NCBI GenBank assembly: GCA_031406795.1
Contig: JANOHV010000209.1
Span: forward strand, 1 to 6,076
Direction of reading: 5' to 3'
Length of the DNA: 6,076 bases
DNA from: DATDCY01 sp031406795 [NCBI: Candidatus Rokuibacteriota bacterium]
GTDB lineage: Bacteria; JAUVQV01
Shown here: positions 5,841-6,076 of the stretch, piece after piece
Layout of the letters: each line of letters begins with the position of its first letter
How positions within the stretch are numbered: position 1 is the stretch's first letter
Position numbers and translations under genes: made by a program
Notes under the pieces: model-generated
What the model was told of the DNA's origin: nothing
Databases searched by the model: none
Seen by the model: the letters and a program-made list of their open reading frames with translations, nothing else

Positions 5841-6076
5841 ATGGGGAACGAAGATTTTCAGGGGCTCATCGATCGCCGGGCGGCGATCATCAATACGCTC
5901 AAACCGGAGCTGATCAAGCGGTTCAACCTGCCCTACACTCCGGAAGATCTCCACGAGGATGTCTCGCTGCTCGGCTCCGGGCTCGGGCTCGACTCCCTGG
6001 ACGCGCTGGAGATCGTGCTGTGCGTCGAGAGCTGCTTCAAGGTCAAGGTGCCCGACAACAGCATGTCGATCCTGCG
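5841..6076 (+). CDS. Acyl carrier protein, N-terminal 78 residues (3' end beyond window)
   Basis: The frame from ATG5841 encodes a small, acidic, helix-rich protein open to the window edge. LGSGLGLDSLDALEIV is the classic carrier protein motif, with Ser52 (codon 5994-5996) as the phosphopantetheine attachment site, followed by the expected helix II and the VKVPDNSMS region. Typical acyl carrier proteins have about 75-95 residues, and the serine at 52 means a somewhat long N-terminus, so only a short C-terminal part is probably missing. It would carry the growing acyl chain as a thioester for the KS-CLF modules encoded upstream and possibly present it to the radical SAM enzymes and the acyltransferase (inference from context). 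GAGAGGA (5821-5827) is 13 bases from the ATG and GGGGA (5834-5838) only two bases away, so the ribosome site is imperfect, but the start is well supported by the carrier protein fold. It has its own promoter. Confidence 0.9.
   Translation, partial: MGNEDFQGLIDRRAAIINTLKPELIKRFNLPYTPEDLHEDVSLLGSGLGLDSLDALEIVLCVESCFKVKVPDNSMSIL

Noticed and set aside
5769-5954. Minus-strand open frame of 61 codons opposite the ACP start
   Set aside because: It overlaps the well-supported ACP coding sequence and the promoter, with no family features.
1-6076. CRISPR arrays, tRNA or rRNA genes, insertion sequences
   Set aside because: No regularly spaced repeats, cloverleaf sequences, transposase motifs or terminal inverted repeats were seen; almost all of the window is accounted for by four protein genes.

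Overview
This GC-rich bacterial window (by eye about two-thirds G+C) holds part of a biosynthetic locus for an unusual lipid or polyketide. It contains a PlsC-type acyltransferase (minus strand, 3' end outside the window), a stand-alone cobalamin-binding radical SAM enzyme, a very unusual 1251-residue protein, and the start of an acyl carrier protein gene. The large protein joins a second cobalamin-binding radical SAM enzyme to two ketosynthase-fold domains. The Shine-Dalgarno and sigma70-like signals and the gene families indicate a bacterium. Two oxygen-sensitive radical SAM enzymes suggest an anaerobic or microaerobic lifestyle. The sequence does not fix the taxon; a deltaproteobacterial-type or other high-GC anaerobe is a guess.

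Layout. Positions 1-443 (minus) encode the N-terminal 147 residues of a membrane-anchored acyltransferase with the HX4D catalytic motif. A divergent intergenic region of about 93 bp (444-536) carries an extended -10 promoter candidate for the rightward genes. Positions 537-1826 (plus) encode radical SAM protein 1 (429 aa). A 110-bp gap follows, with an exact TTGACA box and nested CCGGTG/CACCGG repeats. Positions 1937-5692 (plus) encode the fusion: B12-binding/radical SAM (residues about 1-430), an intact ketosynthase (about 442-845; Cys602, His734, His769), and a second ketosynthase fold that has lost all three catalytic residues (about 853-1251) and resembles a chain-length factor. A comparatively AT-rich 148-bp gap (5693-5840) carries a convincing promoter whose -35 and -10 boxes each coincide with an inverted repeat. 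Positions 5841 to the window end encode an acyl carrier protein with the phosphopantetheine serine in a GLDSLD motif.

How the parts may work together (inference). The ACP would carry the growing acyl chain. The ketosynthase and chain-length-factor-like pair would extend it as in type II polyketide or aryl-polyene systems. One or both B12 radical SAM enzymes would carry out difficult radical chemistry on the ACP-bound or released chain, such as methylation, C-C bond formation or ring formation. The PlsC-like enzyme would transfer the product to a glycerol or other lipid acceptor. Radical SAM, FabF-like and ACP genes also occur together in the loci proposed for ladderane lipids of anammox bacteria, so this could be an analogous high-GC system. 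The product is unknown.

The two most notable points are the covalent radical SAM-KS-CLF fusion and a textbook Shine-Dalgarno sequence eight bases before an in-frame GTG exactly at the radical SAM/KS boundary. That site could let the cell also make a free KS-CLF protein.
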